Positions 54,220-62,727 of a stretch of 64,000 nt of DNA are shown one piece after another. The notes beneath the pieces are model-generated. The model was given only the letters and a program-made list of their open reading frames with translations, was not told where the DNA came from and searched no databases. A program made the translations under genes and the position numbers. Source of the DNA: Posidoniimonas corsicana (GTDB lineage: Bacteria; Planctomycetota; Planctomycetia; Pirellulales; Lacipirellulaceae); NCBI RefSeq assembly GCF_007859765.1, contig NZ_SIHJ01000001.1:1-64000 (forward strand). Direction: 5' to 3'. Each line of letters begins with the position of its first letter. The first letter of the stretch is position 1.

Positions 54220-55653
54220 ATGTCGCAAGTTGTCGCGTTTGAATTCGATCGCCAGGGCGTCCGCGCCGCCGTCGCCGACGAGGCCGACGCGCGCGTGTCG
54301 CGCATCGCGCAGGTGGACCGCGCCGACATCGAGACCGGCGAGCAGCTGGCCGACGCGCTCCGCTCGGCTTTGCCCGATGTCCGCTGGCAGCGGGCCACGC
54401 TGGTCGCGGTGCTGGCGGGCGAGCAGCTGCGTTGCCGGCTGCTGAAACTGCCCCCCTGCCCCGACGGCGAGCTGCCCGACATGGTGCGGATGCAGGCCGT
54501 CCGCGAGTTCGCGCTCACCGAGCACGACGCGGTCGACTACGTGCCGCTCACCTTCGACGCGGCCGAGACCCGCAGCGTGCTGGCCGCGACCGTCGAGTCG
54601 GACGACCTCGAGATGTGCAAGGCGGCCGCCCGCGCGCTCGACGCCAACCTCGCCCGGGCGGTTGCCCGCGGCAGCTCGGCGGCCGAGCTGATGACCAAGC
54701 TGGACCCATCGCTGGCCGGCGGGGCGCACCTGATCGCGGTCGCGGCGCCCGAGTCGGTCGACCTGGTGCTGCTCGAGAACGGCGCCCCGTCGCTGCTGCG
54801 TTCGGCTCGTGCGCCGGGCGATGCGGCCTCGCAGGCGGTGGTCTCCGAAGCACGCCGGACAGCGGCCATGGCCGCCCAGCAGACCGGGCGCCGGGTCGAC
54901 TCGACCCACCTCGTTGGCTTCCAGGCGCCCCCGGGCAAACCCGATCTGACCGAGCTGGACGCGGTGGGCTACCTCGAGCAGCACCACGGCCTGGCTGCCG
55001 AAGAAGGCGTGGCCGCCAGCAAGCTGGTGGGCGTCGCGGCCGCGGCGATCTCCGCCGCGCAGGAATCATCGCCGACGTTCGACTTCCTCCACCCGCGCCG
55101 TCCGGTCGTCGACAACTCCGGCCGGCGGCGGCAGGTGCTGCTGGCGATCGCGGCCGCGTCCGTGGTGGTGCTGGGTCTCGGGTTCGACTACTCGCGGGCC
55201 TGGAAGCTGAAGCAGGAGATCTCCGCCAGGCAGGACGAGCTCCGCGACAAGAAGAACGGCATCGAGGAGTGGGCGCCGATCCGCGAGAAGGCGGCGGCCA
55301 TCGACAACTGGCTGGAGACCGACGTGAACTGGCTCGACGAGTTGGAACGCCTGGGCCGCCAGATCCGCCCCGCCCCGCTCAAGACCGAGGATTTCCCGGC
55401 CGATACCGACGCCCACCTCACGCAGTTTACCGCGACCCGCGCCACCCAGCGCGACCAGACTGGCGGCACGATCGACCTGCGGGCCGTGTCCCGCTCGCGG
55501 TACAGCTACGACGAGATCGAGCAACGCCTGCGGGACGACCGCCACCAGGTCGAAACCACGCAGGGCACCCTGACCGCCGGCGGCGGCGCCTACGACTGGG
55601 AGACCCAGACCTCGCTGCGAGTCGAGAAGCCTACCGAGGAGGAGCTGCCATGA
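54220..55653 (+). CDS. Type II secretion GspL-like / PilM-PilN fusion
   Basis: A 477-aa protein. The N-terminal part (about 1-290) has an actin/PilM-like ATPase fold (start VVAFEFDRQGVRAAVADEA); one membrane helix follows (about 304-322, VLLAIAAASVVVLGLGFDYS) and a C-terminal coiled-coil/ferredoxin-like part (about 325-475, KLKQEISARQDELRDKKNGI) resembles PilN or GspL. It would sit in the inner membrane, linking the ATPase to the periplasmic GspM/C partner. It follows gspK by 55 bases and is coupled to the next gene (ATGA). Confidence 0.8.
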   Translation: MSQVVAFEFDRQGVRAAVADEADARVSRIAQVDRADIETGEQLADALRSALPDVRWQRATLVAVLAGEQLRCRLLKLPPCPDGELPDMVRMQAVREFALTEHDAVDYVPLTFDAAETRSVLAATVESDDLEMCKAAARALDANLARAVARGSSAAELMTKLDPSLAGGAHLIAVAAPESVDLVLLENGAPSLLRSARAPGDAASQAVVSEARRTAAMAAQQTGRRVDSTHLVGFQAPPGKPDLTELDAVGYLEQHHGLAAEEGVAASKLVGVAAAAISAAQESSPTFDFLHPRRPVVDNSGRRRQVLLAIAAASVVVLGLGFDYSRAWKLKQEISARQDELRDKKNGIEEWAPIREKAAAIDNWLETDVNWLDELERLGRQIRPAPLKTEDFPADTDAHLTQFTATRATQRDQTGGTIDLRAVSRSRYSYDEIEQRLRDDRHQVETTQGTLTAGGGAYDWETQTSLRVEKPTEEELP

Positions 55654-56612
55654 CCCAACGTGAACGATACCTGCTGATCGGGGTTGTGGCCGTGATCGCC
55701 CTGTGGGGCGGCGCCAAGGCGTTGCAGTGGCGCCAGCAGGCGTTCACCGACCTCCGCGGCGAGCTCTCCGATGTGCAGCGCCAGATTAACGACGCCGACC
55801 TCGAGATGCTGCAGACGGCCGAGGACGTCGAACGACTGGAAGACTGGCAGGAGCGTTCCCTGCCCGCCGACGTCCAGGTGGCGCAGACCGAGTACCGCGC
55901 CTGGCTGATGGACCGGCTCAACGAGGCCGGGCTGAGCTTCAACAACGTCCGCCGCGTCGGCGCCCGCCCCGAGGGCGACGCCTTCATCGGCATCAGCTAC
56001 ACCGCGCACGCCGAAGGCACACTGGTCGAGGTGACCAAGTTCCTCCACGCGTTCTACGATTCTCCCCAGCTGCACACGCTAACGCGGCTGAAGCTGGCGC
56101 CGCTGCCCGACGGCGGCAAGATCGCAATGGACCTGTCGGTAGAAGCCTTGATCGTCGACGGCGCCACCCGCGAGAACGGCCTCGCCGAAGGCGAGTCGAA
56201 TCGCCTCGCGCTCGGCGAGCTGTCCGACTACCTGGAGAGCATCGACGGGCGGAACCTGTTCGTCGAGTACACTCCCCCCCCGCCACCCCGCCAGGACCCG
56301 CCCAAGGTCGTGGATCGGCGCCCCGAACCGCCACCCAAGCCCAAGTTCGATGACGCCAAGCACGCCCACTTTACGGGGGTCGTCGGCAACGGGGGCAAGC
56401 AGCAGGCGTGGATCAATGTCCGCACCACCGGCAAGACGCTGTTTGTCGCCGTGGGCGACCCGATCAAGATCGGGCAGTTCGACGGGCGGGTGAAGTCGAT
56501 CGACCCGGACGAGCGGCGGCTGTACCTCGAGTCGGAGGGGCAGGTCTACCGGGTGCCGTTCGGCGCCAGCTTGCGTGACGGGGTCCCGGTTGAAGGCGAC
56601 AGCCTCCTGTAG
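55650..56612 (+). CDS. GspM/PilO-like protein fused to a GspC/PilP homology-region domain
   Basis: A 320-aa bitopic protein: membrane helix about 7-25 (YLLIGVVAVIALWGGAKALQ), coiled coil about 28-66 (DLRGELSDVQRQINDADLEM), a PilO/GspM ferredoxin-like domain to about 180 (SYTAHAEGTLVEVTKFLHAF), a Pro-rich linker about 206-226 (YTPPPPPRQDPPKVVDRRP), and a C-terminal beta domain (about 232-318: FTGVVGNGGKQQAWINVRTT, GDPIKIGQFDGRVKSIDP) like the HR domain of GspC or PilP that docks onto the secretin. So one polypeptide seems to combine two roles, explaining the absence of a separate gspC. Coupled to the upstream gene; gspD starts 212 bases later. Confidence 0.75.
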   Translation: MTQRERYLLIGVVAVIALWGGAKALQWRQQAFTDLRGELSDVQRQINDADLEMLQTAEDVERLEDWQERSLPADVQVAQTEYRAWLMDRLNEAGLSFNNVRRVGARPEGDAFIGISYTAHAEGTLVEVTKFLHAFYDSPQLHTLTRLKLAPLPDGGKIAMDLSVEALIVDGATRENGLAEGESNRLALGELSDYLESIDGRNLFVEYTPPPPPRQDPPKVVDRRPEPPPKPKFDDAKHAHFTGVVGNGGKQQAWINVRTTGKTLFVAVGDPIKIGQFDGRVKSIDPDERRLYLESEGQVYRVPFGASLRDGVPVEGDSLL

Positions 56613-56824
56613 CGTCGGTCGCACGCTCGGGCGTCCGCAGAACCGACCTCGCACGGCTCCCCCGCTGGGGGGAACTTTGCGTTTTCCGCCCCTGTTGGGG
56701 GTGGGGATGCGGCTTTTTCTCATCGGCGCGTGAAGATCTGCCGATTATCTGGGTAGCAACGGTTGTACGGCCGGCGCCGCGCTTGCGCGCCGCCGGCGGA
56801 ACCCAAACGCTCAGGCCCAGACGA

Positions 56825-59800
56825 ATGCTTCACAAATCTCCGCTAAGACGAGTCGTCAATTGTGCCCTGCTGGGGTCGGCGCTGTCGGTCCCTGCTTGCC
56901 TGTTGGCCCCGGCCGATCTGGCGGCACAGACGCCCTACGCGGCCCCGATGGGGCAGCGCCAGTTCCAGCTCCAACACCGCGAGGCGGGCGAGCTGGCGCC
57001 GCAGCTCAGGCTGATCCTGGGAGAGGGCGTTGAGGTCGTGGCGCCGGTCGAGGGTCGGGCGATTGTCGTCCGCGGCGACGAGGCGTCGCTCCAGCTGGCG
57101 CAGCAGATGCTGCAGCAGCTCGATCGGGCGCCGGCGGGAGGGCCTCCGCAGCTCCAAACGTACAACGTGCCGGGCCACCTCCGCGACACGGCCAGCGGCT
57201 GGCAGTCGGCTTTCCAGGGCGCCCCTGGTGAGCGGGCGGCGTGGGACGCCCGCACCGGGCAGCTGATTGTGCTCGGCAGCCCCGAAACACACGCCCAGGT
57301 CAAGCAGCTGCTTGCAGCGGGCCAGGCGAACGCTCCGTCGTCGCTCAAGCTCGCGGGGCTCACCCCCGGCGAGCTGCACAGCCGCATCCAGCAGCTCGTG
57401 AATCAGCCGCTGCCCGCCACGTGGGACGGGTCGCGGACGTGGCTCAGCTTCCCGGTCCGCCTGGGCGCCACCGGCGGCGTCAACCTCCAGGCCAACGCCG
57501 CCACCGGCGAGGTCCGACTGCAGGGCCAGCCCCAGCAGGTCGCGGCCTGGACGCGCGTCATCCAGGCGATGGACGCCCGCAGCGCCGGCGGCAACGTCGA
57601 GGTGGTGGCGAGCGAGGGCGCGCGGCTGCCGGCCGTGCGTCGGGCGCTGTCGGCCATCCAGAAGTCGGCGCCGGGACAGCCGCTGCAGGGCCAGTTTGCC
57701 GCCGCCCAGGTTCCGCTGCAGGAAGACGACCAGCTCGACATCGAGGACTTCGACGAACAAGAAACCCCGCTCCCCGGCCGCGCCACCCGCGAGCAGGCCG
57801 ACACGCTCCGCGCCGTGGTCGAGGCCCAGCAGGCCGGGTCGCTGCTCGGCCCGGTGCAGGTTGAATTCATTGAGGGGCTCGACATCATCGTGCTCCGCGG
57901 CAACGACCAGGACGTGCAGCGGGTGCTGCAGATTATCGATCAGATCGAACGCCTGAGCGAGGTCACGGTGCCGTCGATCGAGGTGCTGGCGCTCCAGCAC
58001 GTCGACGGCGAGTCGATGACGCGGCTCCTCAACCGCGTCTACCAGCAGGTGCTCGGCCCGCGGACCGGCGGCGTCAGCGTCACCACGCTGGGCAAGCCGA
58101 ACGAGCTGCTGCTGATCGGCCGGGCGGAGAACGTCCGCATGGCGATCGACCTGGTCAAGCGGCTCGACAAGCCGGCCGACCCCACCTCGCAGTTCGTGGT
58201 GTTCCCGCTGAAGAACGCTGCCGCCAGCGACGCCAAGGAGCTGGTCGACCAGTACCTGGGCGCCGCGGACAACCAGCCGCAGGGCCAGCAGGACGACACC
58301 GCCGAGCCGATGCTCAACCCCAAGGCGATCGTGATCGCCGACGTCCGCAGCAACTCGCTGATCGTGCGGGCCGCGCCGCGGGACATGAAGGAGATCCACG
58401 CGCTCCTCGAGCGGATCGACACCGCCGAGGTGGAGTCCGTCGACGAGGTCCGCGTGTTCAAGCTCCGCAACGCCCGGGCCGACGAGCTGGCCGAGATCCT
58501 CCTCGGGGCCGTCGCCGGCGCCGAGGTGGGCCAGGACGGCGAGGGCGCCCGGTCCGCCGGGCTGCGGTTCATCACCATCGACTCCGACACCCAGCGTCGG
58601 CTCGACTCGGGGATCCTGACCAACGTCCGCGTCGCGCCCGACGTGCGGGCCAACTCGCTGATCATCACCGCGCCGTCGGAGAGCATGGAGCTGATCGCCG
58701 CGCTGATCCAGCAGCTGGACGGGACGCCGGACGCCGAGGCTGAGCTGAAGGTGTTCACTATCAAGAACGGCGACGCCCAGGCCCTGATGGAGATGCTGCA
58801 GTCGATGTTCGGCGCCGACGAGAACGACGATCCGACCGCCGGCGGACTCAGCGCCGCGACCAGCTCGCTGGTGCCGCTGCAGTTCTCCGTCGACGCCCGC
58901 ACCAACAGCATCATCGCCGCCGGCGCCGCCGAGGACCTGGCCATCGTCGAGGCGGTGCTGATCCGGCTGGACGGCAGCGACAACCGCGACCGGCGGATCG
59001 AGGTGTACCGCCTGAACAACGCCCCGGCCGAGGACGTCGCGACCGCAATCAACGACTGGCTGCAGAACAAGCGTGACATCGAGGACGCCGCGGAGCTGCC
59101 CTCGGGGCCGTTCGAGCAGATCGACCGCGAGGTGATCGTGGTGCCCGAGCTGGTCAGCAACAGCCTGATCATCAGCGCGACCGACGAGTATTTCGCCAAG
59201 CTCGAGGAGATCATCCGCAAGCTCGACGAGCGGCCGCCGATGGTGATGATCCAGGTGCTGATCGCCGAGGTGCGGCTGAACGACACCGACGAGTTCGGCG
59301 TCGAGCTCGGCCTGCAGGACTCGCTGCTGTTCGACCGGTCGCTCGTGGGTGAGCTTAACACCATCACCAACACCACGCAGACCACCACCGGCGGCGGCGC
59401 CACCACCATCACCGAGACCGACCAGATCGTGCTCAACGCGCCGCTCACGCCTGGCTTCAACTTCAACGACGTGCAGAACCCGCTGGGCAACAACGCCAGC
59501 ACCAACGCCCTGACCACGGCCGGCAAGGTGGCCACCCAGGGCCTGTCGAACTTTGGCGTGGGCCGCATCAACAGCGAGCTCGGCTTCGGCGGCTTCGTGT
59601 TCTCCGCCAGCAGCAACAGCGTGAACATGCTGCTGCGGGCCCTGCAAGAAAACCGCCGCCTCGAGGTGCTCAGCCGCCCGCAGATCATGGCCCTGGACAA
59701 CCAGGAGGGCCTGGTGAGCGTGGGCGAGCGGGTGCCGACCATCCAGGCGGTCAACTTCACCGAGTTCGGCCAGCAGACCAACCAGGTCACCTACGAGGAC

Positions 59801-60508
59801 GTCGGCATCATCCTGCGGGTGCGTCCGCGGATCAGCCCGGACGACCAGGTGGTAATGGAGGTCTACGCCGAGAAGTCGCAGCTCGGCCCCGAGGCCGAGG
59901 GCATCCCCATCTTCGCCGCCGCCGGCGGCACCGTGGTGCGGGCGCCGACCATCCGCCAGACCGTCGCGCAGACCGTGGTCACCGCCGGCACCGGCCAGAC
60001 CGTGGTGCTCAGCGGCCTGCTCACTAAGGAGACCTCCGACGTGCACCGCCGAGTGCCGTTCCTGTCCGACATCCCGCTGCTGGGCGACCTGTTCCGCTAC
60101 GACGGCGTGTCGCAGGCCCGGTCCGAGCTGCTCATCATCATGACGCCCCGCATCATCCGCAGCGAGGTGGACGCCGACATGGTCAAGCAGATCGAGTCCT
60201 CCCGCATGAGCTGGGTGATGTGCGACGTGGTCAACATGCACGGCCCGTCCGGCCTGCGTAGCCGGAACGACGACTGGAACGCGTACGAGTCCGAGGTGGT
60301 GTACCCCACACACGTCCCCAACGGCGCCGAGCCCACGCCGACCTACGAGCAGGGCCCCGTGCAGCCAGCCCCGTACGACCTGGGAGCGGAAGCCGCGCCC
60401 AGCAGCGACCAGACCATTACGCCGGCCGGGTTCACGCCCGGAGGGGGACCCGGCGTTGAAACAGCTTCGGGCTACGCCCCCGCGCGTCGCCTGCCTCCGG
60501 TGCAATAG
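56825..60508 (+). CDS. gspD: Type II secretion secretin (very large)
   Basis: A 1227-aa outer-membrane channel subunit, nearly twice the usual 650-700 aa of proteobacterial GspD. Signal peptide about 1-33; then a long periplasmic part with several N-type domains (FQLQHREAGELAPQLRLILG, VQVEFIEGLDIIVLRGND, VLALQHVDGESMTRLLNRVY, FPLKNAAASDAKELVDQYLG, VFKLRNARADELAEILLG, VFTIKNGDAQALMEML, VYRLNNAPAEDVATAINDWL), and the secretin barrel from about 808 (MIQVLIAEVRLNDTDEFGVE, LSRPQIMALDNQEGLVSVGE, VLSGLLTKETSDVHRRVPFL, DIPLLGDLFRYDGVS) with a further C-terminal tail. It ends one base before the ATG of the lipoprotein gene. ATG 56825 opens the signal peptide and is preferred over a longer frame. Confidence 0.95.
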   Translation: MLHKSPLRRVVNCALLGSALSVPACLLAPADLAAQTPYAAPMGQRQFQLQHREAGELAPQLRLILGEGVEVVAPVEGRAIVVRGDEASLQLAQQMLQQLDRAPAGGPPQLQTYNVPGHLRDTASGWQSAFQGAPGERAAWDARTGQLIVLGSPETHAQVKQLLAAGQANAPSSLKLAGLTPGELHSRIQQLVNQPLPATWDGSRTWLSFPVRLGATGGVNLQANAATGEVRLQGQPQQVAAWTRVIQAMDARSAGGNVEVVASEGARLPAVRRALSAIQKSAPGQPLQGQFAAAQVPLQEDDQLDIEDFDEQETPLPGRATREQADTLRAVVEAQQAGSLLGPVQVEFIEGLDIIVLRGNDQDVQRVLQIIDQIERLSEVTVPSIEVLALQHVDGESMTRLLNRVYQQVLGPRTGGVSVTTLGKPNELLLIGRAENVRMAIDLVKRLDKPADPTSQFVVFPLKNAAASDAKELVDQYLGAADNQPQGQQDDTAEPMLNPKAIVIADVRSNSLIVRAAPRDMKEIHALLERIDTAEVESVDEVRVFKLRNARADELAEILLGAVAGAEVGQDGEGARSAGLRFITIDSDTQRRLDSGILTNVRVAPDVRANSLIITAPSESMELIAALIQQLDGTPDAEAELKVFTIKNGDAQALMEMLQSMFGADENDDPTAGGLSAATSSLVPLQFSVDARTNSIIAAGAAEDLAIVEAVLIRLDGSDNRDRRIEVYRLNNAPAEDVATAINDWLQNKRDIEDAAELPSGPFEQIDREVIVVPELVSNSLIISATDEYFAKLEEIIRKLDERPPMVMIQVLIAEVRLNDTDEFGVELGLQDSLLFDRSLVGELNTITNTTQTTTGGGATTITETDQIVLNAPLTPGFNFNDVQNPLGNNASTNALTTAGKVATQGLSNFGVGRINSELGFGGFVFSASSNSVNMLLRALQENRRLEVLSRPQIMALDNQEGLVSVGERVPTIQAVNFTEFGQQTNQVTYEDVGIILRVRPRISPDDQVVMEVYAEKSQLGPEAEGIPIFAAAGGTVVRAPTIRQTVAQTVVTAGTGQTVVLSGLLTKETSDVHRRVPFLSDIPLLGDLFRYDGVSQARSELLIIMTPRIIRSEVDADMVKQIESSRMSWVMCDVVNMHGPSGLRSRNDDWNAYESEVVYPTHVPNGAEPTPTYEQGPVQPAPYDLGAEAAPSSDQTITPAGFTPGGGPGVETASGYAPARRLPPVQ

Positions 60509-60509
60509 G

Positions 60510-61310
60510 ATGACCCACATGACCAATTCGACTAAGTCCACGATATCCCGTCGGCGCCTTTCCACGGCCTTGTGCCTGGCCCTGGCGCCCAGCCTGCTCG
60601 CGACCGGGTGCGCCACGCTGCGTGACTCGGCCCCGATGAAGCTGGCCCGCAAGATCGACATCCCCAACGGCATCCCCTGGAAGCACCAGGAGCACCGCGA
60701 AGGGGACCCGCGGAAGATGGTCGTCACCTGGACCGATGCCGTGCGGCACCAGAGCGGCGCCGGCGCCGAACGCGGCTTCGGCGGGCGGATCTTCTTCTAC
60801 GACCGCGACGAGTCCGACCCCATCAAGGTGGACGGGCAGCTCGTGGTGTACGCCTTCGACGAGACCGACCGCCTGCCCACCGACAACCGACCGACCAAGC
60901 GGTACGTCTTCCCGGCCGAGCAGTTCGTCAAGCACGTGAGCGAGTCCGAGCTGGGCGTGTCGTACAGCGTGTGGCTCCCGTGGGACGCCACCGGCGGCGC
61001 CGCCACCGACGTCAGCCTCATCGCCCGGTTCGAGCCCAACGCCGGCGGCAACCTGGTCGTGAGCGAGCAGACCCGCCAGCGGCTGCCGGGCGCCATGGAC
61101 CCGATCGACACCATGATCGCCGGGCAGGAGAACCGGCCGCAGGTCACGCGCGTCGCCTCGACGCAGCCGATCGGCGCCGGCCAGGCGACGGTCACCAACG
61201 CCGGCTACCAGTCGACGCCGCCCATGCCCGCCGTGGGCGCCATCAAGCACTCGGGCATGGAGACCACCACCATCAAGCTGCCATCGCGGCCCCGCCGGTT
61301 CACCAACTAG
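60510..61310 (+). CDS. Lipoprotein encoded just after the secretin gene
   Basis: A 266-aa lipoprotein: basic start (MTHMTNSTKSTISRRRLSTA), hydrophobic segment and lipobox LLATGC at about residues 30-35, so Cys35 is lipidated. The body is beta-rich (RKMVVTWTDAVRHQSGAGAE, GRIFFYDRDESDPIKVDGQL, VSYSVWLPWDATGGAATDVS) with a Thr/Pro-rich end. No family is recognised. The ATG follows the gspD stop by one base, and an alternative ATG lies three codons later. By position it is a candidate pilotin or accessory for secretin assembly, but no pilotin motif is visible. Confidence 0.75.
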   Translation: MTHMTNSTKSTISRRRLSTALCLALAPSLLATGCATLRDSAPMKLARKIDIPNGIPWKHQEHREGDPRKMVVTWTDAVRHQSGAGAERGFGGRIFFYDRDESDPIKVDGQLVVYAFDETDRLPTDNRPTKRYVFPAEQFVKHVSESELGVSYSVWLPWDATGGAATDVSLIARFEPNAGGNLVVSEQTRQRLPGAMDPIDTMIAGQENRPQVTRVASTQPIGAGQATVTNAGYQSTPPMPAVGAIKHSGMETTTIKLPSRPRRFTN

Positions 61311-61776
61311 CGCCGTCCTGTTGCTTCCCTAGAGCCTGCTAGACAGATGGGTGTGGTCTGGCGGGCCGATGCGACTAGCTGCCTAGTATTGTCCAAAAAC
61401 ACGAGCGAAGCGGACAAAACCCCGGAGGCATCCTGCCTACGGACCTCGATTGACGCTTCATTGGCCGGGTTTTCTGCAATGGGAGCGGGGGCGAGCGGGA
61501 GGGTTTTGTCCGATTTGGGTCGCCCAAACGCCAAGCACCGGACAAAACCAGTCGGCGGAGCGGCTCAAACTGCTAACCGCGCAGCAGCAATCACAGCTGC
61601 CAACCGCTAGAGCCGCGGCCCGCCCATTGGTGTACACCGTTGTGCACTCTCCATTGGACCACGGCAGGTGGCCGGTTCCCACAAGAATCCGGCCAACGAG
61701 AGTCGCGTCCCACGGCGGCGCCGCGGACGCCTATGGTGCCTTGCAGCAGGTCTGCTCAGCTCGCGTTCTTGCCGAG
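61311..61776. repeat. Intergenic region with TTTTGTCC/GGACAAAA repeat (copy B)
   Basis: 466 bases without a gene, between convergent genes. It contains TGTCC plus AAAAACACGAGCGAAG and GGACAAAAC (61390-61420), a 31-base block differing by one base from copy A at 39985-40015; then a perfect 11-bp inverted repeat GGTTTTGTCCG (61502-61512) / CGGACAAAACC (61539-61549) with an inner TTTGGG/CCCAAA stem; and a GTACAC/GTGCAC-rich tail with CTCCATTGGA (about 61648-61657), again as in copy A. No coding signal was seen; short open frames here come from the repeat. Confidence 0.7.
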
Positions 61777-62520
61777 CTAGTTCGCCCCGGGCGTAGGGAG
61801 TGGGGCGGGCTCGCCGTCGTCGGAGACCAGCGTGGTGCGGTCCTCGACGCGGGACACGCCAGGCTCGAGTCGGGCCAGGCGGGTGAGCACACGGCGGTTG
61901 CTCTCAGACACAACGCTGCCGCTCAGCACCGCCACGCCGTCGACGAGCTCGATCCGCGCGTCGTCAAAGCCGTGGCGGGTGATCATCGAGTTGAGCCGTG
62001 CGGCGGTTGGCTCCGCCTGGTACGCCAGAGGCTGTGGCGGCGGGGCGAAGCCAAGGCTCACCTTGACCAGCACCGGCGGGCGCGCGTTGTCTTCTGAGTT
62101 CACGCCGCGGCCCCGCTCCATCGCCGCACGGGTCTGGGTGCCCCGCCCCGCGGCCTGGCCGGCCAGCGGGTTCCTGGAGTTGAAGAAGTCGGCCACGTCG
62201 GCCGAGTCCCGGCCGACGAAGGTGTTGCCGCCCTGAGCGCCGCCGGCGCCAAAGCCCTGCCCAAGACCGCCGGCGCCGCCGAACCCGCCCTGGCCTCCTT
62301 GGCCGAAGCCACCGGCGCCGCCGCCAATCCGGCCTGGGCCAGCGACCGAGCCGCCACCCCCAAAGCCGCCGGCGCCACCACCGAAGCTGTTGCCGGCGCC
62401 GCCAAACAGGCTGCTGCCGCCCCCACCGGTGGTGGAGTTGCGCTGGGCCAGCGCGTCCGAGCCGACCGCCGCCAGGGAGAATGCCACCAGGGTCGCGATG
62501 ATTCGATTCTGTGCGCTCAT
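61777..62520 (-). CDS. Secreted Gly-rich BON-domain protein
   Basis: A 247-aa protein: signal peptide (MSAQNRIIATLVAFSLAAVG, ending ALAQ), a Gly/Phe-rich low-complexity part (about 30-105), and a C-terminal BON domain (about 165-232, TAARLNSMITRHGFDDARIE then LVDGVAVLSGSVVSESNRRV and LEPGVSRVEDRT). BON domains bind phospholipid membranes or shape the outer membrane periplasmic space (as in OsmY or the BON domains of secretins). It is divergent from the neighbouring 62728 gene. The function in the periplasm is inferred. Confidence 0.8.
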   Translation of the reverse strand: MSAQNRIIATLVAFSLAAVGSDALAQRNSTTGGGGSSLFGGAGNSFGGGAGGFGGGGSVAGPGRIGGGAGGFGQGGQGGFGGAGGLGQGFGAGGAQGGNTFVGRDSADVADFFNSRNPLAGQAAGRGTQTRAAMERGRGVNSEDNARPPVLVKVSLGFAPPPQPLAYQAEPTAARLNSMITRHGFDDARIELVDGVAVLSGSVVSESNRRVLTRLARLEPGVSRVEDRTTLVSDDGEPAPLPTPGAN

Positions 62521-62727
62521 GGAATTCCTCTATCGTCGGCTCCGGGCCGCCGGCGCCGGTGAGACGCCGAAGTCCCCATACGTTACGATTATAGGGCGCT
62601 CGTCCGCCCGCTTCTTCGGAAATCTTTCGCCACCCGGGCAATCCGGCAAGATCGTCCGGCGGGCCGCGAACGGTTACTATCACCGGACCCCTAGTCCCCG
62701 CCAACTCGTCTCCCACGCGCCCCAGCC

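Noticed and set aside
56843-60727. Long minus-strand open frame (about 1290 codons) opposite gspD
   Set aside because: Antisense shadow of the secretin gene; no motifs, and the + strand shows secretin domains throughout.
61347-61610. Small open frame in the second repeat copy
   Set aside because: Same reason: it reads the repeat (LSKNTSEADKTPE) and shows no coding signal beyond it.
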